64,000 nucleotides of DNA from Symsagittifera roscoffensis. Its lineage: Eukaryota > Xenacoelomorpha > Acoela > Convolutidae. The translations under genes were made by a program, and so were the position numbers. Below are positions 26,501-38,500 of this stretch, piece after piece. Each line of letters begins with the position of its first letter. The stretch's first letter is position 1. Location: contig NC_087066.1 in NCBI RefSeq assembly GCF_963678635.1, positions 53,586,312 to 53,650,311 of the forward strand, given 5' to 3'. The notes beneath the pieces were generated by a model. That model searched no databases, was not told the DNA's origin, and saw only the letters and a program-made list of their open reading frames with translations.

Positions 26501-29500
26501 ATTTTTGTTACTGTTTTTATGTTGCTCACTTACATTTTGATTGATTTTAAATGGAATTTAATTAATTTTAAAATTGCAAAAATATTAGATTATATTTGAT
26601 TTTTTATTCCATTTTGTTGTGTGAGTGCAGCATGGGAGTCGATTACATTGATAATATAGTTATAGATGTGGAATCGTACATTTGAAAAGCTTTCAGACCT
26701 TCTATTCCTATTAAGAACGTTTCAGTTCCTCTACCCGCACCACAAAAAAAAACTGAAATTGAAAAAAAAAATGAGAAAGCAATCGTTTTATTTTTGAATT
26801 TTTTATATTTAAATCTATGAGCGATGCCTTCTACATTTTTTTCTTGCTGACTAATTGCGTATGTTTTTTAAAAGTTTGATGTTATGAAATGATGAAGTGA
26901 GCCGAGGGTAATAAAATCAAAGAAAAGAGCTGCTAACTAGAAATGGTTTCAAGACCCTATTACTATTTAAATTCTACTTCGAGTTAGCTTATTAAAGAAG
27001 ACTTCATTACAGTTTGAACATTTTTAAAAATTATTTTTCACCATTTTACGGCAATTTTTTTTTTCGAAAATTGCACAAACATTGAAAATTGCCCATTCCT
27101 ATTGCACAAACATAATTTATATCTTGTTATTACAAGATTATTTTCGAAGGTCAGTTCCGCTTTAAATTAAAGCAGTACAGTAATGTGTACGTTCAACATG
27201 TCATAACAATCGCACCATGTGATCGAAAATTTTACATCGTGAAAACAATATTCAATAAGGAAAACAATAAGGAATGGTATAAATGTCGAACCCCGATCAG
27301 TGGTGACTTCGATCAGTGGTGACTTCGATCAGTGGTGACTTCATTATGAGTTGATCCGGGTTACGAAGCAGTATTAAGACAACCGTGTATGCAATAATTG
27401 TTCATAATGGTTTTTTATGGTCTATTTCGATAAAAGTCTTAAAAGTTTAAAATAATTGGCTCTTTTCCAGTCCCCCCCTTTCAAATTCAATTTTGAAAAG
27501 TCTATTTAACGTCGTCATAATGCATAATGTCATAAGAGCCAAATAATTGATTATAATGGATTATTAATCGATTATAAAACTAAAAAATTAGAAATCAATT
27601 TAATCCAATATAATCGATTATATTCGATTGTAATGGATTAAATGGATTATATTAGTTTAAAGTGGATTATAATATATTGTTATAATTAAGAATTTGGATT
27701 TTCCAAAAGCTTGAAAGCAAATATTCAAAACTTGAACGTTGCAATCGCTAAATTGTGTTTTACAACTTGTCTTCCCTCCCCCTAATTCCTTCACACTTAT
27801 TCCCACTATTCTTACTTTTTTCACTTACCACCACCTCCCCTCCCCCACCACTTACCCTTTACTTAAATTTACCGTAAAAAACGTGAAAAAAACTAAAAAC
27901 GCGTGCCCCTTACTCCTTAAAACACTCACACACCTTTAACAATGGAGGGGAGGTGTGTGTGTGTGTGTGTGGGATATGATAGGTGTGGAGGGTAGTTGGG
28001 ATGAGGGTAGGTGGGGGCTTGAGTCTAGGTGGGTGGGGGTAAATTGTGGGTGAGTTTAGGCGGGTGGCTTAAGTGGAGGTGGGTAGGTGGGATGGGGTGG
28101 GTTAACGTAGACGGGAGTGGGGGTAGGTGCGAATAAATGTGGGGGATGAGTGTTATATTTCACTTTTTGTAAAATTTAACTAAAGGTGAGTAAGTTTACA
28201 AATCAAGTAGTCTGTGAGTACTGCAGAAAAAGCTGTAAATTTTGCAGAAAAATAGGAACAAATTATAGAGATTATAATTCATTATAAATAATTATAACGG
28301 ATTTCAAATGGATTATAATCGATCTAATTTCTCTAACAATAATGGGTTATAATGGATTTTAATCGATTGCGTGGTGCCAAAGTGTAATTATAATCGATTA
28401 TTATGCCAACATTTTTGACCATTTTTGTCCATTATAATCAATTATTGTCCATGGAACCTCACTGCAATTAAGCAGACAAATACTGTATTAATCAATCAGA
28501 ATCGAGTAAGGAAGAAATTATAATTAATAGTTATTTATTTTGTAAGTAGGCTTTCTCATCTCGATTCTGATTGGGTAAAACAGTATTTGTCTGCTTTCTG
28601 ACGAGTATGAATACGCGGTTATCGAAATACAGACCGCACTCCCTTGATCCGTGTGACTAACCGTGTACATCTATCACGATGAGTGACTCTAGGGTGATGC
28701 GGGCCATAGTGTTGAGTCTGCCTCTGACCATGGTCACTATGGCCTCTATCTGTTTGGTCAGCTTGTCATGGTACCACTTCAGTCTATTCTGCTCCAGAGC
28801 CTGCATTGGCATAAATTATCAATAATATCTCTTTTTAATTTATGGATAAGATGCTAACTTTACTTTTTTTATGCTGATTTGTAAAACTCAATTCTGCATG
28901 TCAATGTTTCTGTCACCAAATTTCTAATCGACAACTCTTTTGTCAGTTTTGTCAGCTTTCCCCGTTTGGCGGTTTTCTTGCATAATTATTACCGCCAACC
29001 AACACTAGTATTTTACAAACGCTGGGGCAGCTTGTTGCTAAAAAAACACGATTTGTTGGGCCAAATTTTTTCTGAACGTCTTTTTTTTCAAATTTCTTTG
29101 TTGAGCCAGCCAATTGCATTGTTCAGCAATGTTAAACTTTTGAGGAGTTTCATTGTTTTCGGCAGCACTCTTCTCAAAAGATGTACAGAAAATGTACTCT
29201 AACTGGACAGAAAATGGACTCCAAATGAGATATTTGAACTAGCCTTGACAGCCTCGGCAGTCCAATGTATCTGTGAAGCAGACAACACAATCTGGCCAGG
29301 CCACCTCATCACCCACTGAGTCCTGTCGCAATTGGCATAGGATATGGTACTCTTCCTCATCACACTCTGAAGACTCTTCTGCATCTCAGTCTGCACCTAA
29401 ACAACCACGCAGAAACTAATGAACTCAAGTTGGCTTGAATAAAGATTAAGATTAAGTTGGCTTGGTTCAGATTAAGAAACAGAGGGTTGGTGGTTCAATT

Positions 29501-32500
29501 CTCGGTAAAACCTCAGAAAAAAACAACTGGCCCAAAAAAGAAGATTGCATTCACAATGTTTGCCGCTATTTCATGCTTTTAAAAACATAATTATGTCCAG
29601 CAATTACTTAATTAACTTTAAGTTCGTTTAAAAGTGAAATCTTTCTTAAATAAATCAAAAAGAGAATAAAGTATGTTTTGCAATATTTTGCAACATTCTT
29701 GCAAATGAGGATTATCTTGCAATATCTTGCAAGAATCTTGCAAGATATTTTAAAGAGATACATCCTCTTTAAAAGAATCTTGCAAAATGACCTCTCTAGA
29801 TCAACTAGGGTTGACATCTAGCCAGATCAAGTTAACATCCCTCCCCCACTCCCCTCCCAAAAGAGACCAAGTTAAGATGCTCCACCCCAGCGCTTAATTT
29901 AATTTCAATGAGAAATAAATTCTTTCTTTCTTTCTTGCTAAGCGCTGCATGTTAAATGCTCGCTTCTGATTGGATGAAAAATCCCAACTTAGAACCAAGT
30001 TAACATCCTCCTCCCTAAACGTGTTGGGGGGGGGGGGGGGGAGTTGTGTTAAATTGGTACAACTAACCTCCAGGAGCCATTTCTCGACGAGTCCCTTTGA
30101 CCTCCTGGTGTCGATTGAGGTGGACATTGACACCCTCTCTCCCTCGCTGGACTCAATGGCAGTGATCACAGTGCCGTCATTGTCGAAGCCAAGTCTGGTT
30201 ATACCTACACAAATGCATGCGGCAAAAATAAGTTATTATACAGATAATTTATTTAAACTAAATATAACTAACTAAAATATAAACTAAATATTTAAACTAA
30301 TTAAACTAATGTATATTAGTTTAAATTAGTTTAAACCTTTACACTAATTTAAACTAATATACATTATTATATAATATTATACAATATTATATATACTAAT
30401 ATACAATATATACAATGAAATATAACACAATAAAACTACTTATACTAATTTTGGCTTGGTTTTCGAATCTTTAGACATCATTGCACTAAGTCAATTTAGA
30501 CAGTCAGCTCCAGAAATTTTCTTCAGGCTACAAAAACGATTAAACTGAGCAAATAAACAAAAATTCCTCAGCGCTTATTGTTGCTCGTCTCTTTTTTCCA
30601 ATTTAATTAATAAATTTTCCAATTAAACAAAAGTTATTGATACATTTTACTAGAAAAACAAAAAAGATCAGATAGTTTCGAAACTAGCGAAATCACATGA
30701 AAAAATTAATGTTTTCGTTTTTTTTTTCAATTTCGGGAGTAAGTTGGTACCTTCGAAGCACTTCTTGAGGTGAGGCTGGACTCTAGCTGGATCTTGGGTC
30801 TCCGAGAGAATCTCGAGCAGCTCGTCGTTTGAGAGGAAGAAAAAGCGAGGGAAGTAGAGTCGCTTCTCCTCCAGATATTTATTCAGACCTTTCTGGATTT
30901 GCTCAAGCAACATCTATACAAAATTTCAAGAAATGAACTATAAATTTGGAATCAATTTAGTCATTTTTTCATTCCATATGAAATTAACCAATATTTGAGA
31001 TTTTTTCTCAAAATATTATCATCACCAGTGTCTCCTCGCCGCAGTTTTGATGTCAGTTGTTCAACATTTATCATGATCCATGTTTACATTTTGAACTTCA
31101 GTTCAAGGCGCGGTATCTTTTATGCTTTTTCCGAGTATTATAATGGAAGTTTGGCTAGCGGACTAAATCCCCCTGGATAAAATTCCCCGGATAAAATCCC
31201 ACCGGATATAATCCTTCAGGACTAAATCCCCCAAGAACAAAATCTCGCATTAGTTGTTTCGAAATCCCCGAAATTAGCGTTAGGCAAAAATGCAACTTGC
31301 AAAACTAAATTACACTTGGTCGCCAACATTAGAGCTAATATTAAAGTAGAAGAATTAACAAAAGTAATCCATAAATAGAATTAATTTCAAAAGACAAATA
31401 CACAGCGATAGATTTTTGAAATTCAAACTCCTTGAGACTGTACATGTTATGCGCTTTATACGCCCAGATTTATCTTCCTTCCGCGCGTAAACTTTTTCCA
31501 AACTGCAACAGCGGCAAAATAAAGGCCTGCAAGACTTGTCGTCTTTGTCTGGTTTTGATTAGTTTCCAGATATCTTGTAACATGAACTCAAAACTATAGT
31601 GAAATCTTTCATGAGCAATGTTTGTTCTCGGTAGGTCGTCAATTGTGCGGAAACAGACATTCCTCGTGTCGTAGTGGAGTTTGGCCTGCCTTCGTAAGGC
31701 AATTCCGCTTTTCTATGATACAAAAGTATCCTCAAAGTATTTTTTGATGTTTCCTGGGATCTGATAGAACTCCTCCACCTGCAATGGCGGTGCAAAAGCA
31801 AGTGCAGCCAAGAGGCATATGAAAAAAAAAGAAATCTTTGTCCTCCCGATATTGAATAGATTAACCGAAGTCACGAATTTTTTGGAGACAGCCTGAAAAA
31901 AATGAAAGAAACCCTCATTTTTTCGGTTTCTGAGAAGTTCTCCACCACGGAGTTTATTGTATCCTTTTCAAAGTCCGTCATGACAGAAACTGCTACTTTT
32001 ACGTCTGACTTTAGATTGAACCAGAGTGCATTGTATTGTCTTGCCCAATGTCTGGGTGAAGTACGTACATGCAGGGAAACGTTCTGCAGACCCTGCATAT
32101 ATGTAGACAGATATACTGTGTAGATTTGGTTGAAGTTTTCCGGACAGCTCTCCATCAAAAGTTCCATCGATAAACCAGTGTCCACAACTGCTGATAACAA
32201 CCACTGAACCACTGAACCACTGAAATTTCTAGAAGAAGGTCTTTTTCATTTAGTGTCTGCATATGCTTCACTGGTAGCTCAAAAGTTGAGATGGGTAGGT
32301 GACATCTGTTTTCATGGCGAAATCTTCTGATTCCCCTTTTGACGTTCAGGACTAGGTTCTGAACGTTGAGCAAAATTCAGGTGTCGCGTGTACTAAAGCA
32401 AAAAAAAACTACTTTATTCTCGGAGGCCTCTGTGCAGGTCACTGCATCCTCTTTGATTTTCGCTTTGATTGCATATATTTCCATTAATGGGTAACCGGGT

Positions 32501-35500
32501 CCGTGCGATTGTTCATGTGCTGACTGTCTTTTTGATCTCCAAGTTTTGGCTCGGCATTGCATCGTTGATCTCTTGAGTTCACATTCCCATTGGACTGGTT
32601 TGGTTAACTTTCGTTTCTTATAGTATGCGTAATTGTTGTATATGGCTTCTGGCGACAATGCATACGAGGAATAACGCCATTTAAAGTTTAGAAAAAATCA
32701 TTGTTCTGACTTCATTGAGTGATCAACGGCATTTCTAAATAATGGATAGATTTTTGATTTTGGTTTTAATAATAGATTTTTGTATACCTTTAATTGTCAT
32801 CTCTAAGTTATCAACGACCCCTCATAAAAAACCTCATGTGCGAAGTAAACATACAGTCATAATCTTTGTACTTTTTTACTAACTCCCCCATCAGTGGGGG
32901 AGGGGTGGGGATGTTTTGCAATAAATGGATAAAAGGAAAGTTTAAAAGATCCGATTCATGTATGAATTTAGAGTTGAGTTCCGATTTTGATTCTTACCTC
33001 GCTTTCAGATAAGTCCTCGAGCATCCTGGGTATTGCCAACACTTTCAGAGCGGAGTTGTCAAACTTCGAAGAGCTCATTATACGGAGCCTACAAAAAATA
33101 TCATGCATTTTTCAAATTTAAGAAAACTTATCGCAAGAGGTCTTATCGCAATGAATGAATGACGAAACATGAACCATCTAGTATCGATGTTGAAATTCAA
33201 ACTTTCAAGTTCTTGGTTTTGACAATTTCTACTGATAGCATAAGTAAGCATGGTTTCTACATATGGTTAAAACAAATCCAAAAGACAAAGCACTTTTATC
33301 TGGAGTCGGTACAGAAAAAGAGCCGATATGGAACAGTCAAAGGAACAATATTCAACGTTAAGACATTAAAATTAAACTCATGACTGACAAAACATGTACT
33401 TAAAAAACATCACACTTACTAATTAAAATATGCGTGATTGTTTTAATCTACAGATGACTAAGCTGATATCTACTGATTCGAAATCAAAATAATGAACTGA
33501 AGAACGTACAAAACACTGTTGATCTTCTCCCAGCCGTCCCTTGAAACATAAACAGAGTTAGACAAGGTTAGCCGGTTGCTGTGCTCAGAATGTTCCGACC
33601 ATAGTTGTACAAAAAATAAAACAAAAAAGTCGCTACGAGGCCAAACTGTGCTTTTTGGAAATATAAGCGGATTCCGCAACAAGGACACTCCCTTTGTTCT
33701 TCTTTTAATTTTTCTTTTCCTTTGATCTTTCCGACACAAATTTAAAATGTTTAAAGACTTGTCTCTGGAATTCAGGAACATACAGACACAAAATTGTGAG
33801 CCTATCCAGTGCACAGCTTGGCCTCGTAATTGTTTTTTTTTTTTTTTCAAATTAGTGTAGTTATTTTCGGCGTGGTGTGATAAAAAGTGCTGAAAAAAAA
33901 GCCAGAGCTGAAAAGAAAACCAGAATTCTTACCATGCGTTGTGAACGTTTTCGAATTGGCCGCCCTCTAGCGGGATTTGTCTTCGAATGTCCTCTGATCC
34001 AAAAATGGGTTCCAGATATAGCCAGCTACTCTGCACACTCAGCCACGTCTCAAGAATACCTTTCATGCGGTGCTGAAAAATAAATCACTCTTATATCGTT
34101 ACAAGAATTCCAGGTTTTTCATAAAACAACCGAACGAGTGTTTTGAAAATTAAGATCATTTATCCACGAGGGATAGTACCAACGTACGAGGACCAACATA
34201 CGAGAAAGTGAAGTCCGGTTGCTATTTTTTCGAAAATTTTCAGAAAAATTGCATCCAAATTGAAGGTTTTTTAAGGTTTCACCAAAGTTACTCATGAATC
34301 AAAGTTTTCCTCGTACATTTTTTTGGTTAGGGTCAAACATTTTAAAACATATTCAGATTCGAATTTTATCAGAAATTAGTTTTTCAGAATTTCCTGGAAG
34401 TTTCTTTTAAATTTTGTAATTGATAACAAACTGATGACAATTTTTGAAACAGCAGATTAAAAAAAAAACATTTTTTGAGCATTTTTTTTTGGAAAATTTC
34501 GAGAAAAACCGCGTTTTTTTTTTGGCGCACCATCTCCCTTAAAATTAGAACATATTGGTGCCGAAGGCGCCTTTAGAAAAGTTTGACGGTCGGTCGGCCA
34601 AAAATTGATTTTTTTTAAAGTACCAAAGAGGGGACCTTTTTGGTCGGCATGGGGTCGAATCCCCCCGCCCCCACCCTAAATCCGCCCCTAGATGACATTA
34701 TGGATCTTACAAGAGTGACGTCCCACTGCATGATTTCGTCTTCAAATGGTCCAATGAACGGAGATCCCTTCATAGTTGCACTCTTCACAATATGATCATC
34801 AAGCAGCACTTGGATATCATCTATCGAGTTCAAAATGGGAATGCCAGTATCCTTGTAAGAGGTGAAGGCAAACTCCATGCTCTCCCACTGTTTCTTCATC
34901 TTTTCCAGCGCCTTCTCAACCGCGTATTCTTTGGATGCCTGGGAGCTGATTGCGTTCAGGTCTTCCAGGTGTTTTTCCAGGCCCATTTGAAGGTATTCAT
35001 TCAGAGGAGTGTCCTTCTTTGGTGCCAAGTCAATTCCAACCTGAAAAATTCAGGAGCTAATTTACCAAAAATAAAAAAAAAATGTACTTTTTTGCGTTCA
35101 GTAAACAATTTTTTTTAAAATAAAAAGTCCATATTTATATTTTGAAGATTTTTTGTTTGGACAAAAAAACAATCAGTGTCATAGATATTTTTCAGCTTCT
35201 ACAAATCTTTGGTTTTAAAGTGAACCCAAATCAGGGCCTTATCATAGAACTAATTTGGGCTAATTTGGTTGAAAATTTGTGTCAGTTGTAACAAAAAAGC
35301 AAGTGGCAACGTTTTCATGATACAACAATTTTCCATTTTATTGATCCTTCAAATACCCCTGCACTATAAAAATAAGACTCCTAGCTAATTTTTAAAACTT
35401 TTCGGAAATTTATCTGAGCCTACTTAAAGCTACCTTTATTTTCTAAGCCAATGATTTATCTTAGGATCTTTTAAGATAGACTTTAGCCAAAATTTATTCC

Positions 35501-38500
35501 TTAACTTTTCCTTGCCCTAGTCACCTAAGGCAATTTCAACTCAAACTTTTTAGGTTGTGATTTCCTCAGCATTTCTTGATTGTGGTTTTTCACTTTTCGC
35601 CGTAGCCGCTCCGGTCCCACCTTGAGGAGGCGGATGACACTGGGACCCATCCAACCGTGACCGAAGTGGGATTCGAACCTACTACCCTCGGGTTGAGAGG
35701 CGCTTGTCTTACCCCGCTCGGTCACGGCTATTCTGTAAAGTGTGTTTTACCTTTTTGGTCATCTGTGCCCAATGTCTGCCCTTGAGACCTGGGTTTCCAA
35801 GTGCCTGCAGCAGGGGCATGTTGACCTTGAACTTTTCCAGTCTGCCCTTGATGGAGACGGCCGCCCTCATCGGACCAATGAAGTCTGGGTGGGCGAAGAT
35901 TTTGGTGAGACGGTAGCTGTTCTTCCACAGCTGCTGGACCTGGAGCAAGGAAAAAAACTTCTATTAGCAAAGTCAAAACAATCAGATACTCGATCAAACA
36001 ACTGATTTGGAAAAATTTTACAAAAAAAATCAATTCGTTTTTGGTTTTCGAACCCTCAGTCTTTCTGGCAAGAGTGAATCCCCCGATGAATATGCATACC
36101 TCTTCGTCGACTACTTCGGCGTTGACGTTGAGTATGGGTCCGTTCATCCACTTGTCGTAGTAGTTGGAGAAGGACATGGCAGTGGTCCACAGTCTCTCGT
36201 AGGGGTCCTTCTGGTTCACGATGTCCATGATGATGCCATAGGACGTCTGCATCCCAGTTTCCAGCAACAACTCCTCCTTGTTGATCTGCTCTTTCTGATA
36301 AAAACAAAACAAAAAATATATTTCAAATAAATTAAAATTAATTGTAACTTTTAAGTTCAAGGCATCAAGCAGTGAATTCCACTACGAAAAAAGATGAAAG
36401 CAAAAAATTGTCCGTTTTGGAATCCACGAAAAAAAAATATTTTTCTTTGTTTTGGGTTTCTCGTAAAAGATTTTTAGGACACGATCTTGCCAAGTAACTT
36501 TGAGATATCGTCATTTGTGAGTGGAGGGGACAATTCTCGTTAAAGAAATTAAGAAAAAGAGAAATTTTGAAAATTTCCAACCAAAACGAGTTCATTAGCA
36601 TAATTAGAAACTATGCTTTAGACACTTCTTTGGACCCTTGGCCAATTTAGAGACGTTTCCAATTCGGAAACAACCGTAATAACTCATTTCAGATAACTCA
36701 TCTCAGCGGCGGATCTAGGATTTTCAAAAAACCTTTTTTTTTAGGTCGACCAGTTTGATTTTCCGAGCTCTCCCAAAATACTAAGAAAACCCTGGTTTGG
36801 ACAATTTTTCGGTGCCGCAGGCAAAATTGTGGAAAAGAGGCCAAAAAGCGTTTTTGGGCCGTTTTGGAAAATGTTGACCAAAAAATCGCGCTTTTTCGGC
36901 GCGCGATCCCCCCTCACAATTGGCGCCAAAGGCGCCTTTAGAAATGTTTTGCGTCCGTCACCAAATATGGATATCTCAAAATAGTACAAAGAAAGGCAGG
37001 GGTCGGCAGAGGTTCGAATCCTTGAGGGGGGGGGGGGGCGTCCGCCCCTGTGGTATCTATAGAGCATTTTATGAAGTCTATACCAAGTCTTACAAATGAC
37101 TAAATGTTTTTTCCAAAACATCAAGAAAAAATTACAGTTTTAAGTTCGCTGAATAGTTAACATAATTCAAAATAGACACTTTCTGTTCTTTGTTTCGGCT
37201 TGGCATTGTGGCCAGTGGGATCTTAAGGTGTGAATTCTTCTGGAAGGTTTTCAAATGGCAAGGAATATTTTTCAGTTAACCACAAAATTAACAGCTCCAC
37301 TAACTCTTTACTGAAAAATGCCAAACTCAATGTCTACAAACTTCCAAAAAATCAGCTTCTCAAACAATTAAAAAATATAGCTTAATTAGAAGTAGAGGTT
37401 TTTTCTGCTGATATGAGATTACAAAAAAAAATTAAACGATAAAAAATATTTTTTCATTTTTTTTGTAATTAAAAAATCGGCGCAATTTTGCCCAAAAGAT
37501 GGTGAACGTTCATACCTCTTCCTCGTATTGTTTCACGCTTTCGTCTATCTGCTGGAGTTCGGACACGTATCTCTCCGCCTCTCCCATCCTCTCCTTGGAC
37601 CGGAAGTCCTTCACTTGCTGCAGAGTGGCATTCAACCGGGCTGTGAAGTCTTTCTGCTGCGAACGCAGTTTATCCAGAGCAGCATCTCTCTCCTTCATTA
37701 TGCGCAGCTCACTAAGCAGAAAGAGGGCTACCAACTCATTTAGCAGACCTTTCGTGTTTTTGACATTTTATTGTTCCGGCCATTGAAAATGGGGAGGAAC
37801 TTTGTGCTCGGGTGTGTTTCAGTTTTTTTTTGTTTTCCACGCAAAATCAGGTACCAGAAATAATCATCGGAATGGGTCGAGTGATACATCATTTTAAAGC
37901 CCTTTCAATTTTGATTCGAACGACATTAAAAAAATTGTCAGTGTTGAAAAAAAGGTCTGAAATTTTTGATTTTTGGTCTAATTTCGAGCTAATAAGGTGA
38001 CCGTGCAGGCTTTTGCAATAGATTATTTTAGCTTAATTTAAGCAGTGAAAACTTAGTTTTACTCTATTTAAGGTAGTTTTTGGAGTTTTTTAACGCAATT
38101 TTGAGAATCAAAAGTTTGAAAATTCAAAAAATTTCTGCAAAAAAAATGAAAAATTTTTGAAAATTTTTCAAACTTTCAAGTTCCTTTTCGTTTTTTTTAT
38201 TAATTTTTCTTCAAAAACTGTTTTCGAATAGACCTATTTTACTATGACGCTCAAATATGCCTAAATTCTGTTTTTTCGTTTAGGCCTTTTTATGAGAACA
38301 TGCCGAAAAAAACGACACCAATTTGAAAAACTTGTATTGTATTTTTTTAAGACTGGTCGGAACATTCTGTGCTACTTGAGCAGTAACCGAGTATCTTTGT
38401 TTACTTTTTTCCGCCAGATACATACAATGATTTAATTCAATTATCTAGGGAAGATTTAAAGTTATTCAAATCTTACATAAGAAAAACTTGAAAAAAGCTT

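Larger units (their letters stand above)
27359..28643. mobile_element. MITE family B, copy 3, split by a ~1.1-kb insertion
   Basis: The left arm (27359 to about 27391) and right part (about 28467-28643) together make one family B element. The flanks are TTGATCCG at 27351-27358 and 28644-28651, an exact 8-bp duplication. The intervening sequence is a later insertion with AT-rich palindromic repeats and a G-rich minisatellite-like stretch. The right end lies about 18 bp from the exon 29 donor. Confidence 0.85.
25664..28661. other. Intron 29 (3 kb)
   Basis: 25664-27290 is AT-rich with no recognised element. A 16-bp unit, GATCAGTGGTGACTTC, repeats three times at 27295-27342, followed by the nested MITE complex at 27359-28643. 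Confidence 0.55.

Noticed and set aside
34792-35118. 108-codon plus-strand ORF
   Set aside because: Antisense of dynein exon 23.
35650-35729. Possible tRNA gene
   Set aside because: Box B is perfect, but the anticodon loop is not canonical and a SINE body follows, repeated near 13000.
36007-36330. 107-codon plus-strand ORF
   Set aside because: Antisense of dynein exon 21 plus intron, with no independent motif.
36741-37124. 127-codon minus-strand ORF
   Set aside because: Lies in a MITE family A copy; other copies of the family do not keep the frame.
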